A stretch of 64,000 bases of DNA from Limnomonas spitsbergensis (lineage: Eukaryota > Chlorophyta > Chlorophyceae > Chlamydomonadales), in assembly GCA_037349105.1 (NCBI GenBank), contig JAYJMM010000087.1, positions 310,001-374,000 of the forward strand, read 5' to 3'. This document shows, piece by piece, positions 10,041-20,112 of this stretch. Below the pieces are notes generated by a model. That model ran no database searches and was not told the origin of the DNA. It was given only the letters and a program-made list of their open reading frames with translations. The translations under genes and the position numbers were made by a program. How positions within the stretch are numbered: position 1 is the stretch's first letter; every line of letters begins with the position of its first letter.

Positions 10041-13000
10041 GGTAGTCGCCGCACCGCACTGCATCCCAGCTCAGCACCACGTCGGCCGCAGCAACCATGG
10101 CCACAGCCTGAGAGGACAGCTGGCGTTTTTTATCCACCACCCCGGGGTCCGAGGACACCAGCACGATGCGGAACCCGGCCGCCCTGAGCTGCCGCATCTG
10201 ACGGGACAGCCGCACGTCGTCCGACATGACGATAGCGATAGGGCGGGCCGGGCCGGCAGAGGGTGTCGCATTTTGCTGCCCAGCCAGTTCGTGAGCCGAG
10301 GTGGACATCTGCGTGGTGAGCTTCATCAAGCCAGAGGCCATCGCAACGCCCGAGTCCTCGCCCGCGTTCTGGGCAATGCGAGCATCCACGCCCTCACATC
10401 GCAAGACGTATCTGTTGAAAAGGACAAGAAGACGCGAAAACCAAGGTCGAGGTCAGGGCTTAAGAGGCCCAAGATCTGGGGTGGGAGTTTTCATGCGCTT
10501 CTGTGTTCAGGTTGTAGGGTTTAGGGTTCATGATTGAGGTTCGCCAAGCGATCGATGTTTGACCATCGGGGTGCAGTGCGGCATGCAGGTTCAGGTTTGA
10601 TAAGCGGGTCTCCTACGCCGATGAAGATCGGCTGGAGTCCCAAGGGTGCAGCTTTAGTCGCTCCGAGTTAAGGGTTTAGGGTTAAGGGTTTAGGGTTACC
10701 ATACCGTAATCAGCTACAGTCTCCGTTCAAGAATGTTAAGCCGCTCTAGGCTCCGGGTTCAGGGATCAGGGTTTAGGGTAACCATACCTGTTAGCAGCTT
10801 AATGGTTTAGGGTTAAGGATTAAGGAATACCATACCTGTTAGCAGCTTAATGATTTAGTGTTTAGGATTTAGGGATACCAGACCTGTTAGCAGGTTAAGG
10901 GATCAGGCTTTAGGGTTACCATACCTGTTAGCAGCTTAATGGCTTAGGGTTAAGGAATTAGGGATACCAGACCTGTTAGCAGGTTCAGGGTTAAAAGGTT
11001 TAGGTTTACCATACATGTTAGCAGCGTTAGGCTCCGTGCGAGGATCATTGGTCAAGCCGCTCTAGACTCCAGGTCAGGGTGTAGGGACAGAAGGGCTCAA
11101 CCCCTCACCAGAAGCTCACATGGTGCCCCAAAGGTCCAGGATTTATCCAGCCTCTGTTTGGGGTTCACCCCGGCAGGCTCGAGTTAAGGGTTTAGGGTTT
11201 AGACTTCAGTCACGCTGGGCTCTAGGTTAGGGTATAGGGTTTAGGATTTATACTTCAGTCACGCTGTACTATAGTTTAGGGTTTGGGGTTTAGGGTTCAG
11301 GGTTAAGACTTCAGTCACGCCAGGCTCCGTTTTAGGGTTTTATGCTGATAGGTTAGCCACTCGCCTCAGGCTCAGTTGGTGCCCCGAGGGCGGCACGAAC
11401 GCGGCCCCCGCCGAGTTGAAGTACCGCAGCACGCGACCCACAGCCCGGTTCGGGCCGTTCACCGGCGCCGACGAGCCGGTCCCCGCGGGCCTCGCGCCGC
11501 CCCCGTGCACGGAGCGCATGTGCGTCACCAGATCCGCCTCACTGCGCCGGATCGCACCGCACACCTCGCAACGGTGCTGCTCCGGATCCGAGTCCTGGGA
11601 AGCGGCAGCCTGCAAAGCAACCCGCCCCGCCCCGGCACGAGACGCCACCGTCGCCGACGAGGGGCTGCTGTCTCCCGCACCCCATTCCCCCTGTCTTCCC
11701 TCCTCATCCTCCTGTTCTCCGTCCAAGCGCGCCGCGCGCGCCGCGAGGTGCTGCTGGTTGCGCCTCGCCCGCGCCTCAGCCTCCGCCTGCCTTGCTCCTG
11801 TGGCGATGTTGAACAGCGCGTCCGACACCCAGTTGGACACCTTGCGCGTTGCATATGCGTACACTCCAGCAACCTTGGAGCAGGGTGGGTGGGGGGGCAC
11901 GGGTAGGGTTTCACATTCTAAGTTTGACATGTGTGGATACTGGACAAGTGTGAACAACCTGCCCGGCAACCTTGGAGCAGGTAGGGTTCACGGATCAGGT
12001 GTCACATTTGTAGGCTTACATGTGTGGACACTGGACAGGTGTAAACAGCGTGTCCGGCACTCAATTGGTCACTGCGCGCGTTGCCTAAGCATATGCATAT
12101 ATTCCGGCCGCTTGTGAGCATGCGGTTTCCAGGTAATAGGCTCACTTGGGCCACCTAGGCCACCTAGGCCACCTGGGAAATAAGGGTTCAGGTTCAGGTG
12201 CTAGGTTGAAGGTTCAGGGCAAGAAATTTCCAACCCTGCGAACAGGGACCATGGACAAGGGGGGGTGCCACAGAGGCAAAGAGAAGTCCCGGTCTTGAGC
12301 CCCAACCCTTTAATTCAAATCTTCAAGCCCGGGGCAACATATGCCACTGTGTTCCATCCCGCCCCCCAAATCCTTGGTCCCGCATTCCCTATTTGTAAGT
12401 TCCATGCTTCCTTCCTGTTTCCATGCTGCAAGCTGATATACAGGACATGGAAGCGAGGGTCCTTTGATATATATGGTGCATCAGTGCAGCCCCCCCCCCT
12501 GCCTCCCTCCCTCCCCTCCTCCGGGTTTGAAATAAATAAATTAATACATACATGCGCATGGCCGTACGACTCCTGAGATCTGGATTCAGGATTTGAGGTA
12601 GCCGCTCATTTCGGCCGAAGGTAGGTTTGCAGCATGGGCGGTTACTCACATATCCTAGCAACATGGGTGTCCCGATTAAATCATGGCCTGAGGGTGGTTG
12701 CCTTCACACTTTGACGCCGCTGGCAAGCGCACTTGGCTGTATCCCACCTCCACGCCTCGAACATCGTGCGCTTCAGATCATGGCCTGAGGGTGGTTATGT
12801 TCACACTTTGACGCCGCTGGCAAGCGCACTTGGCTGTATCCCACCTCCACACCTCGAACATCGTGCGCTTCAGATCATGGCCTGAGGATGGTTATGTTCA
12901 CACTTTGACCAAATCACACCACTGGCAAGCCCACCTGTCCGTAAGCCGCAGCCACACCTCGCACACGATGCACTAGGACCCTTCGTAAAACGGTGAGAGA

Positions 13001-16000
13001 CGGGGGGTGGAAGGATCATCAGGGGACAAGGAGTCAAAGAAGGGCGAAAGGGACATGAATGCATTTTAAATATGTATGTGAGGCAGAATGCCAATCACGG
13101 TCCTTACAGTGGCTGAGCTGAGTAGCTGAGTCTCAGTCACCGCAATTTCAAGCAAAGTCAGCTACTTATACCCCAAAGGAACCGTAATTGGCAACAAGAT
13201 TTCCGAAATACAACTATGAAGCAATTGCACAGCACTTCTGCCCAAATATACCCGGTGTGACGGTGTGATGGTGTGATGGTGTGGCGGTGTGATGGTGTAG
13301 CGGTGTGATGGTGGGATGGTGTGACAGTGTGATGGAGTGATGGTGTGGCGGTGTGATGGTGTGGCGGTGTGATGGTGTAGCGGTGTGATGGTGTGATGGT
13401 GTGATGGTGTGGCGGTGTGATGGTGTGGCGGTGTGATGGTGTAGCAGTGTGATGGTGGGATGGTGTGACCAGGCCATGCACGTTGTTCCTTCCCCTGTGC
13501 CTCCGGCTTCGGTGTTTATTTTAGTGCATCCCCCAGCACCTTGGGGGGTCCGCCGGGTAGCCATTACTGGGCCGATTGGGATTAAACCTTGACCAGCCTA
13601 CAGGCGGTGGCCCTAGCACAAGGGCCTGCAGCAACAGCTCCACACGGCCGTAGGCCCTGATGTAGCTGAATAGTAGCTGAAGCACACTGATATAAGCAGT
13701 GTCGGCTACATGTCAGCTTCACTCTGGCCTCTGGGGCCGGAGACCCCAGTTGTTGCTAGCCAAGCTGCCTCGCCCGCCAGTTGTAGGCCAGTCCTGGTGT
13801 GGTCTCGAACGGGCCTTCGGCGGCCGCAGGGCGGCCAGCTGAATTCAGACTCGTAGCCGGGAAAAAAGATACACCGGCTATGCAGAGGTGCATGCTCGTC
13901 TTGGAGTGACGTTCGCTCTGCAGGATAAACCATAAACCCTGAACCCTGAGCAAGGCATTTTCCCAACAGGTCACCCCTCCCGTAAAAAAAACTAGACTGT
14001 AAATTTCCCTGAACCCTTGGGTAGCTTTTCCCGCAAGTTACACTTCAATACCGACCTGCTGTTCATGGTTTACAAATCATTTGCTGAACCACGCCTCAAG
14101 TTTGACTGAAAGGCTTCACCACTTTTCTGTACAAAAAAGTTCAAGTATAAACCCTGAACCCATACGGTACTGGTATTACTCTTAAGCCACATAACACTAA
14201 AACCCCATGTTAGTACATTACTCTTACCCACATAAACCCAACCCCCATAAAAGTAATTTGGAACATTACTCTTACCCGCATAAACCCAAATTCTAAAGCC
14301 TGACCTTGGATCCAGCGAGCCAGGGTGCTTGTCCTCCAGGTCCCAGAACACATGGACTGAGGCGGGGGGGGCGGGGGATACCCCGCTGTCACGCCTCCTC
14401 ATGCCAGGCATCTCAGGTAGGCGGATCGTCTGGGGGCCTGAAAAAGCACGGAGGGGGGGAGGGGACAGCTTGGGGCATTATTTACGGGGCAGGCGTGATT
14501 CCCTTCCTGTCCCCTACCCGCCCACCCGCCTACCTGCACGCTCCCTTGTGCATCTGCACACCCGCCTGCCCCTTTCCAACCTACTCCAGTTGGGAGGGTG
14601 GGGGGGGGCGGGTGCAGCAAGCCTACCTGCTTGGGCCACTGGCTTCCTATCAACTGAGGCTACACCTCAGCTTCACCTCAGCTCAACTGAGCCTACACTT
14701 CAGCTACACTTCAGATCAACTGAAGCTACACTTCAGCTACACTTCAGCTACCCCAACGCCCGGCAACCTCGGCCGCTCCGTTGCTCATGTCCACTTCATC
14801 TACACTTCAGCTACACTTTGTCTAAACGTCAGCCACATTTCAGCTACACCCTGAACCAAGGACCCCCCCCCACCGCTCACCATCCAAGGAATTCGGAGCT
14901 GGGATCTCAATCCCGCGCCGCGCCTTGGCGGCCTTCCCGCCCCTTGCCACCTCGTCTCCAGGCTCCTCCTGCGCCCGCCCCCGACCGCTCCCCGCCGCCA
15001 CAGCCGAGGCGCACGAGGTCCCCGCCCGCGCGCTGTGCCCAGTAGCCAGCCACGGTGTCGCAGGCGCCCCCGTCCAGTGGCTCTCGAGGGAGGCTCTCAC
15101 GTAGCCCGCCAGGAGTTTAGAGGCCTCGGTGCTTTCAGGCTTTAAGGTGCCGGCGCCACCACTACTGCTGGGGCTGCTGGGGCCGCTCGAGCCAATGGGG
15201 TTGCTGGGGCTGGGAGCAGGGCCGTCTTCGAAATCTGCCACAAAGTGCCCGGCCCGTTTTGCCTTGTTCGCCATCATCTTACGGTAGTAGGCCTCGCCCT
15301 GACCGCCGGCTGACAGGCGGACGGGGAACGGGTGGGCAGGGCGGGACAGGAGGGGTACAGCGGTGTTAGGTGCACCGTTTGTACTGCACAGAACCTCGGT
15401 TCATACTTGTAAGCGAGGTGTGAGACTGGACACACGAGATACACCCTCGCGTCATGTGTCTATTCTCGGAGGCAGGTGTAGTGGCGTGCAAGGGGGGGGG
15501 GAGCCTTTCTATCTGTATGGGCAGTGAGCCAGTGAGGCAGCCTGGGCTCATGGGCTGATGGCCGGCAGCTGTGCCCAGGCAGGTGGCTGGCAGCTGTGTG
15601 GTGGCCGGCGGCCCAGGCAGGTGGCAGGTAGCTACGTGGCCATGTGGCACCGGAGCTGCGTGCCTAAGTGTTGGCAAACACCCATGCTACGGCTCCAACT
15701 GCTAGGGTGGGCTGGTGGGAGGATGGGCATGCCGCTGTCAACACACAACAGTTCGGGCAAGTAACGCAGACGCCAGACGGTGGGATGGCACTGGCCATGT
15801 CGCTCCACAACCATGTGCTTTCAACCTTTCTAATTCAGTGTGCATGGGACCCCTATGAGGCAGGCCGCTGCCTCATCAAACAAAAAGCTAATGGGGGCCA
15901 AACCTTGACCGGCCAATGGCCCAAGCAGCATGGCTTTCGGAGCCAGGACGGAACGCCGAGGTGTAAAAATCGCAGCTGGTAATGGCTAGAATGAAGAGTG

Positions 16001-16158
16001 GATTGCAGTATCTCACCTCTACACACTCCCATGCTTCGGCTCATGTGGGACAGGGGGGCCAGGGGGCAGCAATCGCGGCAGTAGACGCTGCGTGATGGCA
16101 GCAGCGGCTCCAGCATGGATGCCGCTGAACGAAAGCCTGCTTCCGTGGACGCGATCAT
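9943..16158 (-). CDS. NYN-domain (PIN-like nuclease fold) protein with embedded C2H2 zinc finger, six exons
   Basis: Exons on the minus strand: 16158-16017, 15309-14881, 14356-14305, 12980-12935, 11873-11365, and 10411 down to a stop at 9943 or to a donor near 10055. All phases agree. The NYN domain starts at VHVFWDLEDKHPG (residues ~191-203, with the expected Asp), continues RVRGVAAAYGQVAGVYAYA, is interrupted by a linker and a C-x2-C-x12-H-x4-H finger (CEVCG...H...H, ~325-346), and resumes with YVLRCEGVDAR. It ends with IAIVMSDDVRLSRQMRQLRA (SDD ~456-458) and AADVVLSW (~501-508). This order matches the plant proteins annotated as putative endonuclease with C2H2 finger. Function would be RNA binding or cleavage, by family inference. 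The N-terminus resembles a transit peptide. Exon 5 ends CTGAG before a GC donor (GCGAGT), required by phase. Start: first in-frame ATG, 16158; an acceptor-like CCCCAG just upstream leaves a leader exon possible. The C-terminal end is the weakest part. Confidence 0.87.
10500..11340. repeat. Telomere-like GGGTTTAGGG-rich intron
   Basis: NYN intron 5 is built from TTTAGGGTTAAGGG and CCATACCTGTTAGCAGCTTA blocks (about 10680-11030) and ACTTCAGTCACGC blocks (11200-11330). In the sense of the gene the words read CCCTAAACC, i.e. pyrimidine-rich with CTAA(A/C) branch-point-like motifs before the acceptor at 10412. Confidence 0.7.
11875..12115 (-). repeat. Degenerate copies of the NYN exon 5 acceptor edge
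   Basis: On the minus strand, TGCATATGCTTAGGCAACGC, GTGCCGGACACGCTG (12110-12045) copies the exon start (GTACGCATATGCAACGCGC, TGTCGGACGCGCTG). CCTGCTCCAAGGTTGCCGGG (~11980-11960) copies the acceptor itself. Confidence 0.75.
12680..12934 (-). repeat. ~97-bp tandem copies of NYN exon 4 and its donor
   Basis: Two units (about 12684-12777 and 12778-12873) match each other closely and are diverged copies of the exon-bearing unit at 12874-12980. GCTTGCCAGYGG and TTTGRYCAAAGTGTGAACA are shared; the coding part (CGAGGTGTGG) is partly kept but the donor is altered. Confidence 0.85.
13255..13475. repeat. 8-bp minisatellite (GGTGTGAT/GGTGTGGC)
   Basis: About 27 units with TGATGGTG, TGGCGGTG and TAGCGGTG variants, within NYN intron 3. 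The reverse strand spells a His/Thr-rich frame, a by-product of the repeat. Confidence 0.95.
13540..13700 (+). repeat. Interspersed 'GTAGCTGA' family element
   Basis: Same order of blocks as at 2755-2965: TCCGCCGGGTAGCCA, GGGCCGATTGGGATTAAACC, CCTGCAGCAACAGC, GATGTAGCTGAATAGTAGCT and ATATAAGCAGTG. Confidence 0.7.
14655..14850 (+). repeat. CTTCAGCTACA short tandem repeats
   Basis: Eleven-base words (CTACACTTCAG) repeated in NYN intron 2. The same motif recurs at 24905-25400, 26200-26225 and 32335-32350. It is also the core of the interspersed family. Confidence 0.7.
15640..15760 (-). repeat. Degenerate donor-edge copy of NYN exon 1
   Basis: On the minus strand, GGAGCCGTAGCATGGGTGTT at about 15695-15676 resembles the exon 1 end ATGAGCCGAAGCATGGGAGT. 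Only about 20 nt match well. Confidence 0.45.
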
Positions 16159-16651
16159 GGCTGGGGAGACGGAAGAACTTGCATGGCTCAAGTACGGAAA
16201 TGTTTTTCGGGAAGGGTTTTATCTCGGATCCAGAGCGAAGATCGGGAGGCGAAGGTCGTATACTGCTCTGAATTGAATGTCATGAGCAGATGCGTCGTAA
16301 TTCATGAAGCCAGTGGACTCTGGGGTTCTCCCGTGCCCGCGTCGTCCACTGCCCAATCGCCAAGTGTGAACCATGGTGTAAGAAACCCGGTCACACCAAC
16401 GCAATGGTGAATCGATTCAAACTTTGGCAATTCCACGGGCCTGTCTGAAACAGCCCCCTCGGATCGGAAACCTTGACCGACATGAGCATATTTTCCTGAT
16501 ATTTCCACGCATAGCCAAGGTGCACCCCTTTTTGTACTCCCTCAGGTCCACTGTGCGGGTACTGGCTTCTCTTTTAGCGGCGGTCCGCTCTACCTGGCCT
16601 TTTCGGATACGGTGAAAGAGTGGCTGCGTTGACGCTGGAACAATAACTGGC
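16159..16651. promoter_or_regulatory. Shared upstream region of two divergent genes
   Basis: The 493 bp between the first coding Met of the NYN gene (minus) and the ATG of the 804-residue gene (plus). No other exon is evident, so it likely holds both 5' UTRs and a bidirectional promoter. No TATA box or specific operator can be named from the sequence. Confidence 0.45.
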
Positions 16652-19600
16652 ATGACGCCCCTTCCGTCAGCAGCAGCGCTGTCAGCAACGCAGAGATACC
16701 GAGTCACTGAAGACTTCCTCGCCCGCTTCTCCTTCCTGCTGGGGGCTGCCGAGCTGGACCTCGATCTCGATCTCGAAGAGGACTTCTCGGCATGGTATGA
16801 GCCCGACCGGCAGGAGCGACTGCAAGAGCCCAACCGCCTGAACCAGCAGCAGCAACCCAGCAGAAAGAGGGAGATGCAGAAGGAGCAGCAGCAACAGACA
16901 AACAGCTGGACGCAGCAGCATCAGGAACAGCAGCCACCCAGCAGCTTAAAAGGGATGCAGCAGCAGCAGCAGCAGCAAAGTGCCCTGTCGGCACTCCGTG
17001 TCCCCGCCCTCTCGCCCCAGCCATCCCCCAGTTGCAGAGGTGGCACAGCAGCGGCAGCAGCAGCCCTGAGCTCCACCCCTGAACCTCTCAGGCGCAAGAC
17101 CTGGCAAGACTTTGGGGCAGGCAAGCTCTTGGTGGCGCCCTCAAGCCCCGCGGCCTCCAGCCCCTCGGTCGCCTTCTTGCTACAGAGTTTGGCCGCACAG
17201 GCAAGCATAAGTTAAGGGTTGAGGGTTAGACCCTGAAGGAAGCTTTGGTGGCCTGCCAGAGACAGAGTTTGGCCGCACAGGCAAGCATTAGTTAAGGGTT
17301 GAGGGTTAAGCCGTAAAGGAAGCTTTGGTGGCCTGCCTGAGACAGAGTCTGGCCGCACAGGCAAGCCCGCAAGGGTTAAGCCTTCAGTAGAGAAGGGTCA
17401 AGGATGAATACCTAAAGGAAGCCCCTTCGTGGCCTGCCTGCTACAAAGCTTGGCTGCCTAGAGTACAGCCTAGGGTACAGACTAGAGTACAGCTTTTCAA
17501 GTGTCTCTGCGTAGTTATGGGTTAGGGGTTAAGCCTTCTTAAGTTCAGGGTCAAGAGTTCAGCCTCTCCAGTGTTAGTGCCTAGTTCAGGGTCAAGAGTT
17601 CAGCCTCTCCAGTGTTAGTGCCTAGTTCAGGGTCAAGAGTTCAGCCTCTCCAGTGTTAGTGCCTAGTTCAGGGTCAAGAGTTCAGCCTCTCCAGTGTTAG
17701 TGCCTAGTTCAGGGTCAAGAGTTCAGCCTCTCCAGTGTTAGTGCCTAGTTCAGGGTCAAGAGTTCAGCCTCTCCAGTGTTAGTGCCTAGTTCAGGGTCAA
17801 GAGTTCAGCATGAGGCTTAACTTGCAAATTGTTACCCATGCAGGCCAGTCTCTCCGCCGCCTCAACGCACCAGCTCAACCGAGGTCACGCGCTACTCCGC
17901 GCGCGGACGCCTGAGCGGCTAGGCTCGCCCGTCAGGCGGGGCCCCCTCACAAGCAGGGTCCACAACTCCCCCCCGACCATCACGCAAATGGCCAAGCTGT
18001 CTGCGAGTGTCGACCTGAGCCAGGCCGCGCCCTTCGCCTGCGCCGCCGACGCCGCCGTCGGCCTCTCGTTGCCCGCCTCGGTTTTCGCGGCCATGGGGGC
18101 TTCCGACGCGGGGCTGACAGCGCCTGCTGTCCGGCAGGCATCACCGCCCCCCATGTCTGAAGACCACATGGACGTCGATGGGTGCGGAACCCCAGATGGG
18201 GCTTCCATTGGGGCCTCCACAGCCTCAGCGGGTACTACAGCCACAGTTTCTCCTAGTTCTGCAGCTGCCGGCCCGGTCCCTAGGACATTACCGGAGGCCG
18301 GTTCCACGGGAGTTTCGGCCGGAAGGGCCCATGGTCGGCCAGAGGATGTGCAAGACGCGCTGGGGCCGGGACCCAGGGCCGGCCGCGCAGCGCGGGCAGG
18401 GCTGCGCATCGACACCGCGGCCGCGGTGGCTGCCGCCGCTGCGGCGGGCGCAGACAGGGGCCCGGACTCGTTCTCGGGCTGGACGCAGCCCGTAGGGCTG
18501 GATGCTGCACGCGTCCAGCAGCGGGGGGCCGCCGACGGCCCCACGCCCCGGCTGGCAGCTCCCCCACTCAGCCTCGTCAGCCTTCTCGAGTCCGGCGGCG
18601 GCGTCCCTGGGAATGGCGGCGGTGAAGTCCTCACCGTTTTCCCTCCGATGTCGACCAGGCCACGGCATGGCAGGGAGCCCTCGTTCTCCGTCTCTGCCGC
18701 TCTGCCAGTTCCAGAGCTGATGCTAATACCGGAGCTGATGTCGGTTTCGGAGCTGATGCTGGTGCCTGACGTGGGGCTAATTCTAGAGCCGACACAAGTG
18801 CTTGCCAACGGCAAGGGCGGCACGGCGGTGGCTTCAGCAACGCTTCCTACGGTGAAACTTCCGCTTCCGCCGCCGTCGTTGCCCCAACAGCCCGCTCCGG
18901 CAGCATCGGACCGGACCAGCAGCAGCGGTGCGGAGAGCGGCAGGTCTGTGGTGCCTAAGGCGCCGCGGCCGCTGTCTTTCAAGCTCGACTTGTCAAAAGT
19001 CACCGGCACGGGGGGCCCAGCGCCGCTGCCCGCTGGGCAGCAGCAGCACTCGAAGCTCCAGGTGCAGGAGCGAGGGTGCATGACGGCCAGGCAGTCCCGG
19101 GAGCCCTCCCCGCACATCCCCGCGGCGTACAACGATAATGAGATTGGGAGGATGAATTGGGCGGGGAACGGGGCAATGAAACCGGCGGGGCAGCGAGCTG
19201 ACGACGATCAGAGCGGCCGCTTTGAGGCCGGGACGCGTCCTCCCATGTCGCCTGTCGCGTCTCCACTGCCGCAGGACACCCCGCGGGGCTCGCGCGTCCA
19301 TGTTGCGCTGGGTGCCAATCGCCTTTTCCAATCCAGCTTACAGGGCGTGCTGTCCCAGCAGCAGCCGCAGGGCGGGGGGCGGCAGGCTCCGCCGCTCTCG
19401 GTGTCACCGGGCGCTGAGCGGGGCAGCATGACGAGGCGGGGTGATAGGAGGCCGTCCGGCGGAGGCGGCGCCATGCGGGCATCACATGACGGCTCTCAGA
19501 TGCTCCGTCTGAGGCGGCCCTTGACGCCTGACGCACCCCGGTCGGCGTGGGAGGGGAGTGCGAGGGAAGCTGCGGCGCCCTGTGCCCCGGGCGTGCCGTC

Positions 19601-19709
19601 TCCCCCGCAGCAGCAGAAACAGAAACAGAGTTTCGGAGGCCCGCAGCTGGCGGGGCAGAGGAGGGATGATGTCATGCTCCGCAACGACCAGGGAGGCGGT
19701 TATTATTAG
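16652..19709 (+). CDS. 804-residue low-complexity (Gln/Ala/Ser/Pro-rich) protein, two exons
   Basis: Exons 16652-17200 and 17844-19709, both phase 0, ending in TAG. The joined junction reads FLLQSLAAQ then ASLSAASTHQL. The first exon has a short acidic segment (LDLDLDLEEDF), Gln-rich tracts (~69-115) and poly-Ala. The second is Ser/Pro/Gly-rich with several minimal SP/TP sites next to basic residues (RTPERLGSPVRR), an ELM-repeat region around ELMLIPELMSVSELMLVP, and a basic C-terminus. I recognise no domain and propose no function; it looks intrinsically disordered and could be a regulatory or scaffold protein. The intron donor is GC (GCACAG then GCAAGC), a strong GC-donor consensus; no GT donor keeps the frame. 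High GC and the open 1.86-kb exon support real coding. Confidence 0.68.
17201..17395 (+). repeat. Two tandem donor-edge copies after exon 1 of the 804-residue gene
   Basis: AGAGTTTGGCCGCACAGGCA (17263-17290) and AGAGTCTGGCCGCACAGGCA (17343-17366) repeat the exon end and its GC donor at 17184-17206. They are separated by TTAAGGGTTGAGGGTTA spacer. The GC at the donor is preserved in both copies. Confidence 0.9.
17540..17820 (+). repeat. 41-bp minisatellite in the same intron
   Basis: About 6.7 near-identical units of AGTTCAGGGTCAAGAGTTCA, then GCCTCTCCAGTGTTAGTGCC. The GCCTCTCCAG word resembles the start of exon 2 (GCCAGTCTCTCCG), so the unit may derive from the acceptor edge. Confidence 0.9.
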
Positions 19710-20028
19710 CCCCCCACATTAGTCACGTGCATGCAAAGCTGTGTTTGTGAGCGGCGGCGGCGGCCTGGTGGGCCCGTCTTGTACCTGGGCCGGTGGCAAA
19801 TGTTTCAAAACAATGCTGTGTTTGTGAGCGGCGGCGGGGCGGCCCTGTGTGCCCGTCTTGTACCTGGGCGGGGGGGAAACGTGGCACAAAGAAATATGGA
19901 TCTGGGTGGTGCGTTGCTGTGATTACCCGACAGTGCCAATCTCTTTTGAAATCGTTGTGTTGGAATTTAACATCAAAAGCAAGGTGCCTGTCATGATAGC
20001 ACAATCCGGCTGAACCTAGGCGGGCCTC
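19710..20028. other. 3' flank of the 804-residue gene with a duplicated block
   Basis: Two similar blocks, 19735-19800 and 19813-19870 (GCTGTGTTTGTGAGCGGCGG, then CCGTCTTGTACCTGGGC), probably 3' UTR. Nothing else seen. Confidence 0.5.
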
Positions 20029-20112
20029 AGGTGCCCTGAGGGCACCTTAGCAATCCCGATGATTCTCTAAAGTGCGAAGCTCTGCTTTGCACTTAAGAGA
20101 ATCATCGGGATT
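20029..20112 (+). other. Two adjacent inverted repeats (hairpins)
   Basis: 20029-20048 is a palindrome, AGGTGCCCTGAGGGCACCTT. 20052-20112 has a 24-bp stem with one mismatch (AATCCCGATGATTCTCTAAA paired with its reverse complement ending CATCGGGATT) and a ~13-nt loop. They sit ~320 bp after the preceding stop codon. They could be a 3'-end structure, a small foldback element or a small-RNA hairpin. Confidence 0.75.

Noticed and set aside
13158..13564. His/Thr-rich protein on the minus strand
   Set aside because: Frame through the 8-bp minisatellite.
17885..19132. 415-residue minus-strand frame opposite the 804-residue gene
   Set aside because: High-GC antisense frame; the plus strand has splice-consistent exons and a natural stop.
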